From positions 1,488,001 through 1,552,000 of the forward strand of contig CAVVYW010000005.1 of NCBI GenBank assembly GCA_963752605.1: a stretch of DNA of 64,000 nt. Reading direction: 5' to 3'. A model generated the notes under the pieces. It saw only the letters and a list, made by a program, of their open reading frames with translations. It was not told the origin of the DNA and did no database searches. This DNA comes from CAVVYW01 sp963752605 (GTDB lineage: Bacteria > Actinomycetota > Thermoleophilia > Solirubrobacterales > 70-9). Positions 61,582 to 64,000 of the stretch are shown here, in pieces (the first letter of the stretch is position 1; each line of letters opens with the position of its first letter). The position numbers and the translations under genes were made by a program.

Positions 61582-61937
61582 CCCGAGAGCTCCCGAACGA
61601 CGTCGTCGGCCCAGGGGTTGTCGCCCATCCCGTCCTGGTCGCAGACGATCACGCCCTTCCGCTTCATCTTGTACTTGAAGGCATGCACCGTCTTCGGGGT
61701 GACCGCCAGCAGGAAGCCGCCGGGCAGCCCGCCCGCGCGCTTCTTCCCCATCAGGCTCGCCGCCCCGTAGGCCAGGGCGCCGGCCTGCGTCTTTGAGATC
61801 GCGTACTTGGTGCCCGAGCCGGTCGTGCGGAAGGTGCCGACGGCGAGCACGTCCTCGTCCAGATTTGGCTGAACGGCCTCGCGGAACTTCCCGCGATACT
61901 CCTCGGCGACCTCCGGACTGATGTCGAAGCGTCCCAT
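61578..61937 (-). CDS. Hypothetical protein
   Basis: This encodes 119 residues from the ATG at 61937 after GGAGGAGAGACCG. The sequence is MGRFDISPEVAEEYRGKFRE, LDEDVLAVGTFRTTGSGTKY, AISKTQAGALAYGAASLMGK and KTVHAFKYKMKRKGVIV. It looks like a small PH-like or Bacterial PH-related beta protein with central helix, but I do not assign a family. No signal or membrane segment is sure. It is convergent with the NarL regulator (shared CTAG) and lies 53 bases before the tailed NHL/Ig gene end on the same strand orientation. Confidence 0.7.
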   Translation of the reverse strand: MGRFDISPEVAEEYRGKFREAVQPNLDEDVLAVGTFRTTGSGTKYAISKTQAGALAYGAASLMGKKRAGGLPGGFLLAVTPKTVHAFKYKMKRKGVIVCDQDGMGDNPWADDVVRELSG

Positions 61938-62009
61938 CGGTCTCTCCTCCTCCCCCTCCTCGGTCGGCGTGACTCTACCCGCGGTGGTTCGGCCGTGGCC
62001 CCTGGCGAG

Positions 62010-64000
62010 CTAGACGGGGAGCTTGTTCGCCCGCTTGATGCAGTTCCGCCGTGCCCTGCCGCGCTTCTTCTTGCATTTCTTGAGCGCTGCGGCGCGCTGC
62101 CCGGTGGGAGTCGCGGCGGGCGGAGTGACAAGAGCGGGCGGGATCACTGGGGGGACCAATGCAGCGCTCACCACCGAGCTCTCGTTCGGGTCGTTGCAGG
62201 CGGTGGCGACCGCGGCGTTGTTGGCATCGCCGGAGTAGGAGGCCCGCCAGCGGTAGGTGCCGGCGGTGGCAGGGGTGAAGGCGGGGGCCGAGTTGTAGTT
62301 GCCGTTGCCCGAGACCGTGACGGCGCTCGAGGTGTAGGCGGGAGCATTGGCGCAGGTGGTGTCGTTCGGGCCGTAGGCGGTGAAGGTGATCGACCCGGTC
62401 GGGGCGGAGCCGGCGGCGATCGTCGCCTGGTCGGAGATCTGCCCGCCGATCGTGGCGTTGGCGGTGGCGACGGTCGAGATTGTCGGCGTCACCTGGGCCA
62501 CCACCGAGCTCTCGTTCGGGTCGTTGCAGGCGGTGGCGACCGCGGCGTTGTTGGCATCGCCGGAGTAGGAGGCCCGCCAGCGGTAGGTGCCGGCGGTGGC
62601 AGGGGTGAAGGCGGGGGCCGAGTTGTAGTTGCCGTTGCCCGAGACCGTGACGGCGCTCGAGGTGTAGGCGGGAGCATTGGCGCAGGTGGTGTCGTTCGGG
62701 CCGTAGGCGGTGAAGGTGATCGACCCGGTCGGGGCGGAGCCGGCGGCGATCGTCGCCTGGTCGGAGATCTGCCCGCCGATCGTGGCGTTGGCGGTGGCGA
62801 CGGTCGAGATTGTCGGCGTCACCTGGGCCACCACCGAGCTCTCGTTCGGGTCGTTGCAGGCGGTGGCGACCGCGGCGTTGTTGGCATCGCCGGAGTAGGA
62901 GGCCCGCCAGCGGTAGGTGCCGGCGGTGGCAGGGGTGAAGGCGGGGGCCGAGTTGTAGTTGCCGTTGCCCGAGACCGTGACGGCGCTCGAGGTGTAGGCG
63001 GGAGCATTGGCGCAGGTGGTGTCGTTCGGGCCGTAGGCGGTGAAGGTGATCGACCCGGTCGGGGCGGAGCCGGCGGCGATCGTCGCCTGGTCGGAGATCT
63101 GCCCGCCGATCGTGGCGTTGGCGGTGGCGACGGTCGAGATTGTCGGCGTCACCTGGGCCACCACCGAGCTCTCGTTCGGGTCGTTGCAGGCGGTGGCGAC
63201 CGCGGCGTTGTTGGCATCGCCGGAGTAGGAGGCCCGCCAGCGGTAGGTGCCGGCGGTGGCAGGGGTGAAGGCGGGGGCCGAGTTGTAGTTGCCGTTGCCC
63301 GAGACCGTGACGGCGCTCGAGGTGTAGGCGGGAGCATTGGCGCAGGTGGTGTCGTTCGGGCCGTAGGCGGTGAAGGTGATCGACCCGGTCGGGGCGGAGC
63401 CGGCGGCGATCGTCGCCTGGTCGGAGATCTGCCCGCCGAACGCGACGTTGGCGGTGGCCTGGGTCGTGATCGCCGGGGCGTTGAGGAACTTCTGGATCCG
63501 ATTGTTGTTCGTGTCGGCGACGTAGATGGGGAGGGTCGGGGAGGTGGCGACGCCTGCGGGGAGGTTCATCTCGCCGCCCAGCCCGCCGGCGCTCCCCGTC
63601 AGGCAGCTCGCGGCCGCTGTGCAGACCCCAAACGCGCTGCCGCCTTTGACCCCCCTGCCCCAGGTGCGCAGGAAGGTGCCCGTCGAGCTGAACTTCTGGA
63701 TCCGGTAGTTGAACGTGTCGGCGACGTAGACGTCGCCGGCCGCATCGGCTGCGACGCCTCGCGGTGTGCTCATCTCGCCGCCCAGTCCGCCGACGTTGCC
63801 CGCCTGGCAGCTCGCGGCCACCGTGCAGACCCCGAAGAAGCCGCCACCGTTCACGTTCTTGCCCCAGGCGCGATCCCAGGTACCCGAGGAGTTGAACTTC
63901 TGAATCCGGTGGTTGTCCCGGTCGGCGACGTAGACGTTGGCGCTCGCGTCGGTTGAGATGCCGCCGGGGATGTTCATCTCGCCCCCCAGCCCGCCGGTGC
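62010..64000 (-). CDS. Exported NHL/Ig-repeat protein with type I tail (5' part beyond window)
   Basis: The frame is open to the window end at 64000 and stops at 62010, leaving 663 codons. The first part has NHL-type repeats (VYVADRDNHRIQKFNSSGTW, VYVADTFNYRIQKFSSTGTF) with the C-x5-C inserts VCTVAASCQAG and VCTAAASCLTG. Then come four copies of a 110-residue Ig-like domain (GSITFTAYGPNDTTCANAPA, GTYRWRASYSGDANNAAVAT), three identical in DNA. The end is GQRAAALKKCKKKRGRAR then RNCIKRANKLPV, tail type I. It is related to the NHL proteins at 6416-9474 but lies 50 kb away. A surface stalk formed by the Ig repeats holding the propeller is a reasonable inference. Confidence 0.88.
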   Translation of the reverse strand, partial: TGGLGGEMNIPGGISTDASANVYVADRDNHRIQKFNSSGTWDRAWGKNVNGGGFFGVCTVAASCQAGNVGGLGGEMSTPRGVAADAAGDVYVADTFNYRIQKFSSTGTFLRTWGRGVKGGSAFGVCTAAASCLTGSAGGLGGEMNLPAGVATSPTLPIYVADTNNNRIQKFLNAPAITTQATANVAFGGQISDQATIAAGSAPTGSITFTAYGPNDTTCANAPAYTSSAVTVSGNGNYNSAPAFTPATAGTYRWRASYSGDANNAAVATACNDPNESSVVAQVTPTISTVATANATIGGQISDQATIAAGSAPTGSITFTAYGPNDTTCANAPAYTSSAVTVSGNGNYNSAPAFTPATAGTYRWRASYSGDANNAAVATACNDPNESSVVAQVTPTISTVATANATIGGQISDQATIAAGSAPTGSITFTAYGPNDTTCANAPAYTSSAVTVSGNGNYNSAPAFTPATAGTYRWRASYSGDANNAAVATACNDPNESSVVAQVTPTISTVATANATIGGQISDQATIAAGSAPTGSITFTAYGPNDTTCANAPAYTSSAVTVSGNGNYNSAPAFTPATAGTYRWRASYSGDANNAAVATACNDPNESSVVSAALVPPVIPPALVTPPAATPTGQRAAALKKCKKKRGRARRNCIKRANKLPV
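62171..63437. repeat. Tandem 330-bp repeats (3 full, 1 partial) in the Ig-repeat gene
   Basis: Unit starts are at 62171, 62501, 62831 and 63161, a constant 330-base period. The full copies appear base-identical and the last copy ends near 63437, where the sequence changes. Each unit encodes one 110-residue Ig-like domain, in frame. The identity suggests recent expansion or gene conversion; copy number may vary between cells and could be collapsed in an assembly. Confidence 0.95.

Noticed and set aside
62171..63437. Possible CRISPR array or satellite
   Set aside because: The 330-base units have no spacers, are multiples of three and encode a clear Ig-like domain.
61995..63956. Long plus-strand open frame (653 codons) opposite the NHL/Ig gene
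   Set aside because: It is the antisense image of a repeat-coding gene with signal-like repeats, NHL motifs and a proper tail on the other strand; its own product is low-complexity Gly/Arg/Asp.
1..64000. Mobile elements, prophage, integrase or restriction and antiphage genes
   Set aside because: No transposase, integrase, nuclease or terminal repeats were recognised on either strand; STAND-like ATPases here belong to SARP and cyclase proteins with regulator features.

Overview
The window is high-GC DNA with the feel of a soil actinobacterium, most likely class Thermoleophilia (Solirubrobacterales or relatives). This is inferred from GC content, SARP/BTAD regulators, an ECF42 sigma module, deazaflavin (F420)-type nitroreductase, kinase/AAA/TPR/cyclase megaproteins and secreted beta-propeller proteins with Cys-Lys-rich C-terminal tails. 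No rRNA or marker gene is present to prove it. No transposase, phage, plasmid or CRISPR signal was seen.

Layout. 1-0.5 kb: end of an FtsX/MacB-type ABC permease. 0.5-10.8 kb: two paralogous minus-strand clusters of secreted proteins, each opened by a small unknown protein (2236-2454 and 10589-10819) and followed by overlapping genes for exported proteins (SUMF-like, choice-of-anchor-like, PKD, NHL and ELW-repeat). Most end in one of two recurring C-terminal tails. Two SARP-type regulators (BTAD-hydrolase-cyclase at 2532-4580 and BTAD-AAA at 11259-13433) sit beside them, and both cluster promoters carry four hexamers at exact 11-bp spacing, the geometry SARPs bind. 13.5-27.3 kb: intact small-molecule and detoxification genes (DJ-1/VOC/ABM with divergent LysR; MBL-MFS-VOC; an ECF42 sigma module with YCII protein, MFS exporter and RibD-like reductase, all three transcription units carrying the same promoter; MarR with a flavin monooxygenase; DUF899; SDR). 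27.4-29.4 kb: two tRNA-Ser genes, YtoQ, a membrane protein and tadA.

29.5-50 kb: secreted subtilase, metallophosphoesterase and MBL genes, UspA, and a translationally coupled operon of two giant subtilase/FG-GAP/TSP3/RTX proteins plus a lipoprotein; then a large membrane protein and a kinase-AAA-TPR-cyclase gene. Nearly every gene here needs frame corrections although its domains are otherwise intact, so residual assembly indels are the simplest explanation; true decay cannot be excluded.

50-64 kb: a kinase-like gene, an ECF sigma factor with a membrane segment and Ser-Gly tail, and a secreted acidic protein that share a candidate promoter; a YpfJ-like zinc peptidase; cydAB; an F420-type nitroreductase; a PspC-histidine kinase-NarL operon; and a truncated NHL/Ig-repeat protein (62010 to the window end) with perfect 330-bp tandem repeats and the same type I tail. 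There is no gene-free stretch above about 150 bases.
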